Positions 49,309-59,166 of a stretch of DNA of 64,000 nucleotides are shown in pieces. Source of the stretch: Falciphora oryzae (Eukaryota > Ascomycota > Sordariomycetes > Magnaporthales > Magnaporthaceae); the NCBI GenBank assembly GCA_000733355.1, contig JNVV01000070.1:108139-172138 (forward strand). Reading direction: 5' to 3'. A program made the position numbers and the translations under genes. The first letter of the stretch is position 1. Each line of letters opens with the position of its first letter. The notes beneath the pieces are model-generated. The model was not told where the DNA came from. It saw only the letters and a program-made list of their open reading frames with translations, and searched no databases.

Positions 49309-51112
49309 ATGGCCTCGGTGCCAACCTCTTCTTCGGCCAGCCAAATCCAGGCCGCGATCGAAGCGGCCAAAGGGAATTCGACCGCCCTGTATGGTATCAC
49401 CGCGCCGCCTTGGGTGGACAGCCCAGAGTTCCGCGGCACCACGTCGATCCTGACCAGCTGCCTTGTCACGCTCACGGCCTCCATTTATTCTGCACTTCAT
49501 CTAAACCCACCCATAAAACCCGGAGTTTGGCCCGTCCTGCGTTCGAAGCTGTTGTGGCTAGCATTCGGCATCCTTTTCCCAGAGTACGTTGTCTTCTGCG
49601 CGTTCCATCAGTACGCAATAGCACGGGGGCTTGTCTCGAAGCTCAACCGCCTGCACAAAGAGTCGGAATCCGATGAAATCGATAAGGAGGTGAGGTAAAG
49701 GCCGGATCTATTCACAGGGGTGATCTTTCAATGCTAACTTCCAGCTAAATTAGTTCCAATTCGACATCGCCTACGGCTTCTTCATCCTGCTCGGGGGTGC
49801 GGCGGTATCGATTAAGGACATCTGCCCAACCAAGAAAGAGAGAGAGAAGCTTTCTGAAGGAAAGCCTCTGGAGTCCATCGACGAAACGGAAGACGGAACG
49901 GAAAACGAAACGGGCCTGTATAGGTTAACACCCGAAGCTGTATACGAGCTCGCTAAGATGGGCCACTTCCTTTACATACGGCCCGAGATTATTAACGACA
50001 AGAGCAAGCATAACACCATTCAAAAGGCCCTGATCCTCGTCCAAGTTTGTTGGATGCTGGTCCAGTGCGTGGTGAGAAAGGCTTACAACCTTCCCCTGAC
50101 GCTACTCGAGCTCCACACGGTTGTTCACATCCTTTGCGCCCTCGGCATTTACGCCATGTGGTGGAAGGTATGTGTGTCTCTTAGCCCGGGGAGTTCAGCT
50201 CTCACGACAAAATCGCTTGCTGACGTTATACTGTAGAAACCCCATGACGTTACCACCCCGGAGCGGGTTGACCAGCGCCCATTCGAGGACCTCATCGCCC
50301 TCATGGTCCAAGAGAGTAGGCGCTCCACAGAAACTCAAAACCTCATCATCTACGCGGACCCGAGCTCTGCCCTGCAGGTAAGGATCGTTGGACAAGACAT
50401 TGATGAGCGGAGGTATATCTACCTCAAAGGAGGCCCTGGAAAGGATGAAAACGTGCCTGCTGTCACCTTCGACACATCAAATTCGTCGTGGCTGCTCCCT
50501 GGCCAGGTTCTCAAATGCGGCATCGGCATGGCAGCAATGTCCTCGAACAACGGCATCCAAGTTACCCCGAAGGATCTAATCAGGTTCGAGCGGGTTATCC
50601 AGGCGATCCGCCGACTTGATTCGGAGCCGCTCCCAAACATACAGCGTTACCCGGCCGAATGCCATCGCCAAAGATATCCCCAAAAGCAGCTTCATCTTGC
50701 ATTTATGTTGGAGAGCAAGAACGTTCCTGGCACAGACGGCGCGGGAATTTGGTCCGAAATGCCGTTGCTCAGTGATTATTGGCGAAGAGCATTGCTCGGG
50801 GCGCTCTCACTGCTGTATGGCGGAGTCCACCTTTCGGCGTGGTCGTTTATATTCCCGTCTGCGGCCGAGGCTATCGCTTGGAAGGCTTCTTGCTTTGGAC
50901 CGCTGATTATGCTAATTCTAGTCTTTTGTTGCGACATTTTGTTAGGCTGTGTTGGTATAGATGCTCCAGAATGGCTCCTTTCGTTGGTATTCTTGGTCCT
51001 CGCCTGCGCGAGCAGGCTGTACATCGTTGTGGAATCATTCATCTCTCTCCGCAGCGTCCCGATCGGCGTCTACTGGGCGCCGTCGTGGCTGCAAATGTTA
51101 CCACATATCTAG
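49309..51112 (+). CDS. Multi-pass membrane protein of unknown function
   Basis: Predicted 556 aa in three exons: 49309-49689, 49754-50167, 50237-51112 (introns 64 and 69 bp; donors GTGAGG and GTATGT). Hydrophobic helices: two in exon 1 (ILTSCLVTLTASIYSALHL; LLWLAFGILFPEYVVFCAF), two or three in exon 2 (YGFFILLGGAAVSI; LILVQVCWMLVQCVV; VHILCALGIYAMWW), and three near the C-terminus (LLGALSLLYGGVHLSAW; FGPLIMLILVFCCDILLG; LLSLVFLVLACASRLYIV). A soluble acidic loop (KEREKLSEGK...ETEDGTENE) lies in exon 2, and a large cytosolic-type segment precedes the final helices. I recognise the layout as a frequent uncharacterised membrane family of filamentous ascomycetes but cannot give a function. The frame is intact. 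Confidence 0.8.
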
Positions 51113-51499
51113 GTAGATAGGACTACGGGATTGAACGGGGTAAATCCAATGTTTACACGTCTGCGGCTAATCATCCTCTGCTCTGCGCATCAACCATTTC
51201 GTACCCATATTTTGATAATATTAGCGGCCACTAAGATACCCTTTGCCGTCTTGGACACCCACTCCTGCGCGACCGAGAAGTTGCCGTACAGCACGCCCTC
51301 GGCGATGCCGGGGGACGTGATGGCAGCGTAGCCTAGTAACAAAGCGATAAGGTCAGCATCACGATGATCGGGGAAGGGGAGGAACTAGAGGGCTCACCCG
51401 TGTCAAGCCCCGGCGCAAAAGCAACATGCTTATAAAACTCCCGCCCCGGCAGCCCGCCCTGCGAGATGAAACCGCGCTGAAAATCCCGATACTTGTGGT
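51113..51499. other. Convergent 3' region, no gene seen
   Basis: Short gap between the 3' ends of the membrane protein gene and the M28 peptidase pseudogene. No supportable feature. Confidence 0.5.
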
Positions 51500-53095
51500 T
51501 CACGGCCTGATCAGCTCCTTATCCCCCTTCGACACGGCGAGCAGCTCGAGCGTTTTAACCTCGGACGCGCGGCGCTCAAAGACCGCCACCGCGCCCGCCA
51601 GCTCCGCCAGGTCCAGCTTCGCGCCCACCTCGGCCGCAAACTCGACTGGGTCGTCGTGGTAGGCGCGCGGCTCCTTGGCGTAGTTGGGGAGATCAAAGGG
51701 CAGGACCTCGTCGTCGGCCAGGTGCAGCGTCAGCAGGGCCAGGTACTGGCCCATAGCATGGTACACGTGGAAAGCCCGGGTCGCCAAAGTTGGCCATCCA
51801 GTGGTACGAGTCGTAATTGCTGTGGTAGTGCCAGACGGGGTCGCCACGGGAGGCGTAGCCGGAACTGCCGACGTCGAGGGGGCTGATGCCGCGGTGCACA
51901 AAGGCGGTGCAGTCGCTCCCGATCCCCAGAACCCCGACGGTGCCGCCAGAGGCCTCGCGCCAGACGTTGTACAAACTGCGGTTGAAGCCGCCAAAGTTGG
52001 GGTGCACGACATTTTTTATAACCTCGGTCGCGACGGTGTGCAACTCGGGCGTCGTGCTCAAATCCGGCCGGGGGCCCGAAACACCCACGCCGATGTTGAA
52101 GTAGGCGACGGCCGTTTCGGTCAGCGCGTTAACGTGCTCTTCGATCCACTCAGTCGAGCCCAACAGGCCGTACTACTCGGCGTCCCAGGAGGCGAAGATG
52201 CTACAGCGGGTCGTCAGTCGGCATTCACCAGGATACATCGGCGGACATCCCACCTCCTATCAAAGCACTTACATGTTCCTCCTAGGCTTCCACCCAGTTT
52301 TAACCAAAGCCCCAAGTGCCTTCGTAAGCTCGATCAGGACGGCCGAACCCGAGCTCGGACCGCCGTTACCGCCAATGATCCAGGCGTCGCGGTGGTTGCC
52401 CACAACAATGGTCTCGTCCGTTTTCGTCCCGTTCAGGCGGGTGATAACGTTCCAAATGGGCGTAATCTTGCCCTCCATCTAGTTGTCCAGCGAGAACTTG
52501 ACCCTCAGCGCCGGGCCGGTGCTGTAGGTCGCGTTGAGGGCGCCGACCCACGAGCGCCGTGTGCGGTTGACCTGGGCGGCGGTCTTGCCGTGGCCATCGA
52601 GAGCCCGCAGCAGCGGCTGGGCCGAGGCGCACAAGATGGGGATCGAGGGGATCCGCGGCGTCACGTCGGTGAATACCGTGGTCCTGGGCGTTTTTAACCT
52701 TAAAGCCGCGGAACATAGAGCCGTAACGCACAAGGGCGATCTTGCACTTAAGGTCGACACCGAAAGCGACCAGGAGCTCAAAGTCGCCGTGAGTGCCGAA
52801 GCCAACGTAAACGTACTCGGCCGCGGCGGTACCCGAAGCCGAGTGGCGGTGGAAGGTGGGCGACTTGTCCTCGCAGCCCGTAACGTCGTCCCCGGCGAGC
52901 ACGCCCTCTACCAGGTTAACCTCGCTCGTAATGCCGTTAGCGTGGGTGACGTTTAGCGACGTGATACTTGTTCAGGTTGGCGTCCCAGCTGTACCCGGAC
53001 CATCGGCCGCGGGTCCAATCGGCAGTGGGCTTGCCGAAGCCGGCAAACTTGACCTGGTGGCCTAGTAGCCGGCCCACTGGTTGATGGAAACGCTA

Positions 53096-53145
53096 AGTCG
53101 GAACACCCCATGACCGCGCACCCCCATGACCGCGCACGAGCGTAC
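53096..53145. repeat. Left terminal inverted repeat of the Fot1/pogo element
   Basis: 50 bp; the two CCCCATGACCGCGCAC units could be transposase binding sites, as subterminal repeats are in related elements. Confidence 0.93.
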
Positions 53146-53190
53146 GGATCCGCACCACCAACAACGCCGTTTTATATCTGCAAAATAAAA

Positions 53191-54801
53191 CTATTCACAA
53201 CCCACAACGATGCAATCCTGGGTATCTTCCTGCTCAGAATCGTCTGACGATTCCAGTGATGCCTCAGGCTCCTCTAAAATCCCACGTCTTTCTTGGTAAA
53301 TCCGCCTCCCAGATACAAAGGTCTCGTTCGGGTCCGGCTTAACTGCCTTCCTTTTCCGCCCCTGCAGTGCCTCCAACTGTGCCTCCAACGCCTTGATTTT
53401 TTGCGAGGCTACAGTGATCTCTAAATCCTTCAACTCGTAGCCTTTGCGGACTTTCCTAAGCCAAAGCCGTTTGGTGGGGGTGGTCGGGATTGTACGGCTG
53501 AAATCCTCTATCTGGGAGGCCAACTCTCGACTTTGCTTGGGAGTGCTCCAGTCTCTTCTGACGGCGTTGGGCAGCCTCGGGGGGTTCTTTTGTCGCCCCT
53601 GTTGCCTCGTAGGGGTTTTGGGAGCCTCGTGATCGTCTTTGTTGGAGTTTTCGAGCAAAAGCCGGCTTATAAGCGGCTTTGTTAAACGCACCGGCCATAA
53701 GCCAGATGCATACCAACCCGCTTTAATATTGACTGCCGTGATGCCTTTGTCTCGTGCGTGCTTGTATGCTTTCAAGAACTCTCGTTTGCCTACCGCCGTA
53801 GAGCAACAGAAGAGGGCTAGGGCGAGGATCACGGCCCTGTACGCCCTTTTCAGGGGTGAGAAAACCGCCAGGTCAAGTGGCTGCAGAACGTGCGACGAGT
53901 GGGCCGGCAAATAGAGGAGAAAAACGTCGTTCTGGTAGCAAAGGAACTGAAAACGCCTTGTAACGTGAGATCCGTGGCCATCTAGAATCAGGAGGCGCTT
54001 TGAGGGAGGGTCGGGGCGGGTGGCCGGGAGGTAGATCTTTTCGAGCCACTCAACGCCGGTGCAGTCCGTAGTCCACCCGTTATCCGTACAGGTGAACTCC
54101 CAGTCGTCAAATCGGCCGTTTCCTTCGGGAAACCACTGGTCCTGCACGTATTTTCCTTTGAATATAATGAGCGGCCGAAGCCTTACCCCCGTGGCGGAGA
54201 TGCACTCGATAAAGGAGGTCCAAGTGCGCTTCCCCGGCTCTTTTCTTTGCAACGGCCGGGTGCCCGAAGCACCTAGAACGAGGCCGTTGCCCGTGCGGCC
54301 CTCTTGGAGGCCGCCCTCGTCGACGTTCCAGCGGTGTTGGGGAGGAATCTCCTTAATTTCCGGTATTTCGAGGCGGTGCCACCACTCCCTGATTACGGCC
54401 GTTGTAGCCCCGTTGACGCGTTCCCTTTCTATGCCCCGGCCTCTGTGGATTTGGATTTCCGGATGCCGCTGCAAAAAAGCCGCCGGCCAACGTTTCCCCA
54501 AAGGCGTAAAGTCGCCGGCGGCTTTGAGGATCTCTTGCGCGTAGTAGCGTAACTCTCCGTGCGTTGGAGGAAGCCCCAGAGAGGCTTGCAGGCGTACCCA
54601 AGTAGCTAAATGCTTCTCTTGTACACCGGAAAGCCGTTGCCGTGGTTCTTTTGCTTGCCGGATAGCTTCCGCGCCGTAAACCCGGCCCCGGAGGGTGGAC
54701 TCCGGGATCGCCATCTGCCGGGCGGCACCACGGATTGACCACCCCCGGCGGAGTAAATCGAAAGCTTCATTGATATTTTCTTCTGTATAACGAACGGCCA
54801 T
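53191..54801 (-). CDS. Fot1/pogo family transposase
   Basis: Predicted 536-aa DNA transposase, single exon. The start chosen is the Met of MAVRYTEENINEAFDLLRRG (54801), which begins directly at the psq-type helix-turn-helix; an in-frame Met 8 codons upstream is possible. A CENP-B/Tc5-type DNA-binding domain follows (LATWVRLQASLGLPPTHGEL). The DDE domain has its acidic residues in WNVDEGG, LILDGHGSHV and HVLQPLDLAVFSPLK. A basic region and a coiled coil (SQKIKALEAQLEALQ) are near the C-terminus, and the tail is acidic. There are no stops or frameshifts and codon use matches the GC-rich genes around it. It inserts the element at TA dinucleotides. Confidence 0.93.
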   Translation of the reverse strand: MAVRYTEENINEAFDLLRRGWSIRGAARQMAIPESTLRGRVYGAEAIRQAKEPRQRLSGVQEKHLATWVRLQASLGLPPTHGELRYYAQEILKAAGDFTPLGKRWPAAFLQRHPEIQIHRGRGIERERVNGATTAVIREWWHRLEIPEIKEIPPQHRWNVDEGGLQEGRTGNGLVLGASGTRPLQRKEPGKRTWTSFIECISATGVRLRPLIIFKGKYVQDQWFPEGNGRFDDWEFTCTDNGWTTDCTGVEWLEKIYLPATRPDPPSKRLLILDGHGSHVTRRFQFLCYQNDVFLLYLPAHSSHVLQPLDLAVFSPLKRAYRAVILALALFCCSTAVGKREFLKAYKHARDKGITAVNIKAGWYASGLWPVRLTKPLISRLLLENSNKDDHEAPKTPTRQQGRQKNPPRLPNAVRRDWSTPKQSRELASQIEDFSRTIPTTPTKRLWLRKVRKGYELKDLEITVASQKIKALEAQLEALQGRKRKAVKPDPNETFVSGRRIYQERRGILEEPEASLESSDDSEQEDTQDCIVVGCE

Positions 54802-54898
54802 CTTTCCGCCTACAAAATGCACCAAAAACTAGATTAAACGGATGAAAATTGATCGAACGGTGGAAATATATTGTGTGCGCGTTGCACCGGTGGTGGAG

Positions 54899-54948
54899 GT
54901 ACGCCCGTGCGCGGTCATGGGGGTGCGCGGTCATGGGGTGTTCCGACT
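54899..54948. repeat. Right terminal inverted repeat of the Fot1/pogo element
   Basis: Reverse complement of 53096-53145 with a single difference (GCACGAGCG versus GCACGGGCG). Confidence 0.93.
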
Positions 54949-55132
54949 TATCAAAAGCGTTCACTACCGTGGTCTCGGGATCGGTCAGCACGGGCGGCCA
55001 CTGCTGGCCCTGCTGGCGACGAGCCAGGGGCTTGCGGTGCGTGTGGCGCTTAAACAAGTCCTCCTCGCTCTGGTGCGCCCAGGCAAAGGTGGCGAGGGTG
55101 GCCGCGGCCGACAGACTAAATTGTCCGCGCAT

Positions 55133-55704
55133 TTTATGCGAAAGTCTTCCGGCGGATCGACGTCTGGTTCTAGCCTCTGCGCTCGCTCAAATAGAGACTC
55201 GTCCGGTGCAGTGCCGATGCTGACAAGTGTGTCAGCGGGCGGGGGAGACGGAGGAAAATCTCTTTGCAGCGGCAGGCAAGGAGCCGGTCGGTAGCTTTAA
55301 GCAGCACAGGGCCGGAAACCGGCGGTGCAACCCCTCATCGGCGCGATGGTGCAGGATGCAACCGGGGTGCCTTATCGTCAGCCGAGGGTAACCAGGCCGC
55401 ATCCCAGCGGAGCCATGGCCGACATGTTGATCGGTATCTGGCGTGCGAACCTGGATCTGCCGTGGTATCAATCACACATAAGTAGCCGTCCCCGGGTTGA
55501 AAGGGACTCAGGGGTCGACTCCCGGCGCCGGCGTTTGTAGGCGCGGTGGGCATCGAAGGCCTCCCTATCAGCGGCCACAAGAAGCTCCTAGCCTGCCGGA
55601 TGCTGTCGCCGACGTGATAACTGGGCATCTGCTAGCGTCGTACGCTTGGGACGGCCAGGGGGCGGTCCCGGATCTGATCCGGGTCCGGCCGAGGCTGGGC
55701 TAGG
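55133..55704. other. No supportable gene
   Basis: Upstream side of the interrupted peptidase gene. Short frames on both strands lack protein features. Confidence 0.45.
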
Positions 55705-56004
55705 CTATGATGGACCCGGCTCGCCGGCCTCCTCCGCGTCATTCCCGCCGGCCTCGTGGCGGCCCTCCCCGGCCCGCAGGCGGTACAGGGCGGTGCTGAT
55801 AAGCTTCCTCTTAACCACATTACTGCTGAAAACCTCAGTCTGCAGCTCATGGAACGCCAGAACCCCGTTGCGAAGCCATTGAGTCGCGCGTGGGCGGGTG
55901 GAAAAAAAGCTCTCCCAACAAGAGTCACTGGCCGTGTAAGTGCCTGTTTCTTCATCAAACACCACCCCTGAGCGTTTGCCGAACTGCTCTCCGAGGAGCT
56001 GCAC
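55705..56004 (-). pseudogene. Myb/SANT-like DNA-binding domain fragment
   Basis: A 99-codon minus frame: LLGEQFGKRSGVVFDEETGT, then TASDSCWESFFSTRPRATQW and GVLAFHELQTEVF. Spacing of the aromatic residues resembles the Myb/SANT-like domain found in fungal transposon-derived proteins (F-x-W/F-D-E-x-T, x-W-x-x-F/Y, P-x-A). No transposase follows, and upstream sequence is out of frame. Likely a relic; related domains also occur in single-copy genes. Confidence 0.4.
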
Positions 56005-56456
56005 CCGATGTAAAAATGCATGGGAACCGCCTGTTGCACAGACGTGCCACTACGGCATACTGCCAAAAGTGAATTCACTGTGCTTTACTGTGCACCAACA
56101 CTGCTCTTTATACCGTGAAACACCGCCAATCACATGCGTCTGCGTAGTGCGTGTGGGGCCTCTGGCCCCGGCCGCGGCGAACTGGTTGTGCTGTTGTGGG
56201 CGAAACGAGGATAAGTAGCAGCCAATGCATCCTCTCTGGATTTCCTTCTCGCCAAAGCAACATACTATTAATAAAAAGAATCCTTTAGGTTCTTCTAGCA
56301 TCCAAGCTTAATAACTTCCGCCTATCCGTATATCAAGGACCGCTGCAAAGCTGTCCTCGAAGCACCGAACCGATAATGGGAAGCGAGTACCACATACCGG
56401 ACACCTTGGCCCAAACACTCGGAACAAGGGCTATTCGTAAAATTAAAGCACTATTT

Positions 56457-56580
56457 TCCACACGCACCACCGGCACCACCACCGGCACCACCACCGGGCA
56501 TTACCACCGACACCAGTCCCGACACTCCCGGCACCACCACCGGCATTACCACCGGCGCCGCCACCGCCCCTCGTTAACCA
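56457..56580. repeat. CACCAC/CGGCAC low-complexity repeat
   Basis: Imperfect CACCACCGG and ATTACCACCG units from about 56463 to 56575. The 86-codon plus frame through it (TTTGTTTG in one part, HRH-rich in another) is probably a by-product. 56005-56924 otherwise contains no recognisable gene. Confidence 0.7.
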
Positions 56581-56924
56581 CCGCCGGCGGCGCTGCCCAA
56601 CGAGGGGTAAGATTGGATATTGCCATAGCGATTTAAAAGCGAAGCATAAAATTTAATAAGAATGAATACTCTTCTCGGCATATGTCACGGCGCCGCACGG
56701 TGCAAGGAAAAGGGCTTGTTCGAGGAGAGGATATGGGATGGTGGGTGGGCGGGTCGCTGCTTTGCGTGTGGTTGCGCATGGTGCCTGTAACCCCGTGTCC
56801 CCAAGGAAGAGGTGGTTTTGTTTCCCGTTTGGCACGTTTGTGCTCTTGATGAGCAACTTATCGTCGGAATGGAGTTCGCATCAGTTAGCGCGGAACTCCA
56901 CAGAGACAAGCTGCCACATGGCGA

Positions 56925-57450
56925 GGCTACAAGGACATTGTACGACTGCTGCTGGACGCGGGAGCTGACGTCAAAGCACAGGGTGGCGACTACGGCAGCG
57001 CTCTCCAGGCTGCCTCAAACGGAGGCCACCAAAAGATTGTGCGACTCCTCCAAAAAGTGATGCCAATAAACTATCGCGAAAGCGGCGCTACTCACCAAAC
57101 GGCGCAGGCCGACAACCTCACTCCGGCAGCCGAGCTCGCGAACCTGAACGCGACTGCCAAGTCCGCGGGCACGGCCGTCGTGGCCCTCAACGCCGCCAAG
57201 GGGGCCGCGAGGCAGGACGGGGTCGCCGCCACCGCCGCCGTCGTGTCCGCCGAAGGGCCCTCGCGGGACATCTCGGCCCTCACGGGCCTCAAGGCCGTCT
57301 ACACCACCGCCCTAAACGGCGCGAGGCCGTGGCGCACAGGCTGAAGCAGCTGGAGGGGACGGCCAAAAGGCTCGTGGAGCTTAAGCTCCAGGAGCCCACT
57401 TTTCGCAATCTATACAGCTTGCAGCTTCGCGATCACCGGCCAGGACATCT
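56925..57450 (+). pseudogene. Ankyrin-repeat gene fragment
   Basis: The plus strand from about 56925 reads GYKDIVRLLLDAGADVKAQG, GDYGSALQAASNGGHQKIVR and LLQK, two ankyrin units of the type found at the C-terminus of fungal NACHT/ankyrin proteins, then an Ala-rich helical tail to a stop at 57344. Near 57325 protein-like sequence continues in another frame (AVAHRLKQLEGTAKRLVELK), so the tail is frameshifted. Upstream sequence does not continue the repeats, making this a 5'-truncated relic of a third ankyrin gene in the window. Confidence 0.55.
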
Positions 57451-57557
57451 GCGGGCCCGGGGTGCCTGGCCCGTTGTCCGGGACGAGCTGCATGGCGACC
57501 CGTTCTCCGAAGAGCGTCATCAGCCTAGCAGCCAAAGACCATTAGTGCACGAGCTAT

Positions 57558-57698
57558 CTAGAACAGGGTAGGATTGTCAGACGTACGGTGCCAGATCCGA
57601 GAATAAATTGTTGGAAAGTCATCTCCGGCACCACCAGCGGCGACGCATCCCGCGAACAGTAGAACGAGGAGGAACTTCAGGTTCTCGGCCGCCGACAT
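57558..57698 (-). CDS. Candidate small secreted peptide (46 aa)
   Basis: A 46-codon frame starting MSAAENLKFLLVLLFAGCVA, with a good N-terminal signal peptide and probable cleavage after VAAG, leaving about 24 residues with no cysteine. There is no homologue I can name and no splice evidence. It could be the first exon of something larger, a fragment, or chance. Confidence 0.22.
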   Translation of the reverse strand: MSAAENLKFLLVLLFAGCVAAGGAGDDFPTIYSRIWHRTSDNPTLF

Positions 57699-58285
57699 GT
57701 TGAGAGTCCGCGATACACGTGTTCAAAAGTTACACGCCAAGGTACGGAACTGCTATGGGGGAGTCCTGTCAATACCGAGAACTACGGGGTTTTGTGCAGC
57801 GCCGCCGCGCCGCGCTCCATTATTGATCTGGCCGAACCAGTCAGATGGGAGGAGCCTGTGCGCAATATGCATGCGTGAATGTAAGGACGGAGAGCAAGGC
57901 TGCAAATTCGGAGAAACTTGATTAGCGAAGATGCTGAGATAGCTACTATGGCTGCTGCACGGTGATAAGGCTGCATTTCAACGTGGCTCACGCTAGCACA
58001 GCTATCCCTTCCACCCTAGTTTTCCCCGTGTGCTCTTGCTTAAAGTGCTCGACAGACCAAAGCGACCCAGAGGAAGGTGTCGCTCGCATGGGACGATAAA
58101 TGGGCTAGAACGGCGGCAGTTGTTTCGGCGTCATATCGTTGTCTTGCGACGAGGCGGTACCTTCCCACGGATGTATCTGCGAACGCAGGGAACTGATATC
58201 AGATTGCTAGGCGCGAGCGAGGATAACCACTGGAGCTGCTCCCTGTGCGAAGGCTCCGCATCCGGCTCCTAGCAGCTGTTCCACA
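57699..58285. other. No supportable gene
   Basis: Short frames only; nothing recognised. Confidence 0.45.
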
Positions 58286-59166
58286 TTACGCGGTCCCTTG
58301 ACCTCCGGTTCCTGGGCTTCCCACATACACCACTAGAACAGCAGCATAAGCAACTGTGGCTGCGATACCTTCTTTCTTCGACAAGCCAGTCAGAAATCCC
58401 ACCCACAGACTGAACCCTGCCACGAACCCGCTAACAGTCCAGAGCTTCCTGTATATGTCATCCCCCAACTTCCAAAGCGCCCACATCGCTGTCACGACGA
58501 AGCCGAGCGTAACAGCAAACTGTACAACCGCAACAACCCAGCGGAGGACTGTGATGTTGACAACCAACTTCTCCTCCCTAAACGACTTGATCCAGCCCTA
58601 ACTTAACTAGCAAAACATCTCAGGAACGGAGGGCCGACCTTTAGGGGCTACTTACAAGGAATAAGAATTGGAAAGGAGTCTTGGAGATGAATGTTGTGAG
58701 GGGATCATCGAATGGCGAAACGGCAATCAGGTCTGGAAAAGGGCCTGGCCTCCTCCCGGGAGCCTTCGTCTTCCATACACTCCATACGTCGTCGACGTGC
58801 TCGTCAACGAGCACTTGATTCAAATCTCGTACATATCCAGACGGAGGTCTGCTGAGGTTCAGCATCCGGTTGTATGAAAGCACAGCTTCATCTACGTCAA
58901 AAAGAATCAGCTCTCGGATTCACATGCGTTGTAACTTGCGTAGCACTTACAATATTCCCTTATCATTGCCCGCCTGGCGCTAATGGGTGTCTGGTCACTC
59001 TCGTCATGGTCGATGCGGGTAATTCCTTGTGAAGGTCCAAGATGGATTGTATCGTAAGGGTATCGAAGCGGCGGAAGATGATAGAATTGAGATCATCATG
59101 GCGTGTGATTACTCTCGCAGCCGCGAGAGTTCGTGGGTCCCCGGGTGCTGCATCGGATTCCCACAT
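58286..59166 (-). pseudogene. DUF6594-type membrane protein gene with a 1-nt frameshift
   Basis: Three exons on the minus strand: 59166-58951, 58891-58656, 58597-58286 (introns 59 and 58 bp, GTAAGT donors). Landmarks I associate with fungal DUF6594 proteins: FRRFDTLTIQSILDLHKEL, GYVRDLNQVLVDEHVDDVW, FPDLIAVSPFDDPLTTFI, and a C-terminal pair or trio of membrane helices (VVAVVQFAVTLGFVVTAMWAL; GIAATVAYAAVLVVYVG). In exon 1, right after HKEL, the frame continuing to RIDHDESDQTPISARRAM is offset by one base: exon 1 is 216 nt where the downstream splice phase needs 217. Everything else is intact, so this is either a recent single-base deletion or a sequencing error. Function of the family is unknown. 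Confidence 0.7.

Larger units (their letters stand above)
53096..54948 (-). mobile_element. Complete Fot1/pogo-type DNA transposon
   Basis: 1853 bp with 50-bp terminal inverted repeats (53096-53145 and 54899-54948) differing at one base, beginning AGTCGGAACACCCC and containing a 16-bp tandem repeat CCCCATGACCGCGCAC. Flanked by the TA target duplication (53094-53095 and 54949-54950). It carries one intact transposase gene on the minus strand and shows no sign of RIP, so it is probably young and possibly autonomous. Confidence 0.95.
51500..55132 (-). pseudogene. M28-family glutamate carboxypeptidase (GCPII/Vps70-like), split by a transposon
   Basis: The N-terminal piece (55132-54951) begins MRGQFSLSAAATLATFAWAH, a signal peptide, and runs to TVVNAFD. 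A transposon at 53096-54948 interrupts it, and the gene resumes at 53095 with SVSINQWAGY, then KFAGFGKPTADWTRGRW, a PA-domain stretch (AEYVYVGFGTHGDFELL, GVDLKCKIALVRYGSMFRG), and the M28 core (GNHRDAW, then LLGSTEWIEEH, WHYHSNYDSY) to a stop at 51500. Other lesions: stops at 52479-52481 and 52173-52175, plus several frame changes. Aligned by motif to human GCPII, the bridging-Asp position (GIDP) reads NGGP and the second Glu of the DAEE pair is a stop. The gene is dead by several criteria. The intact family would be a secretory-pathway or vacuolar metallopeptidase. Confidence 0.88.
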
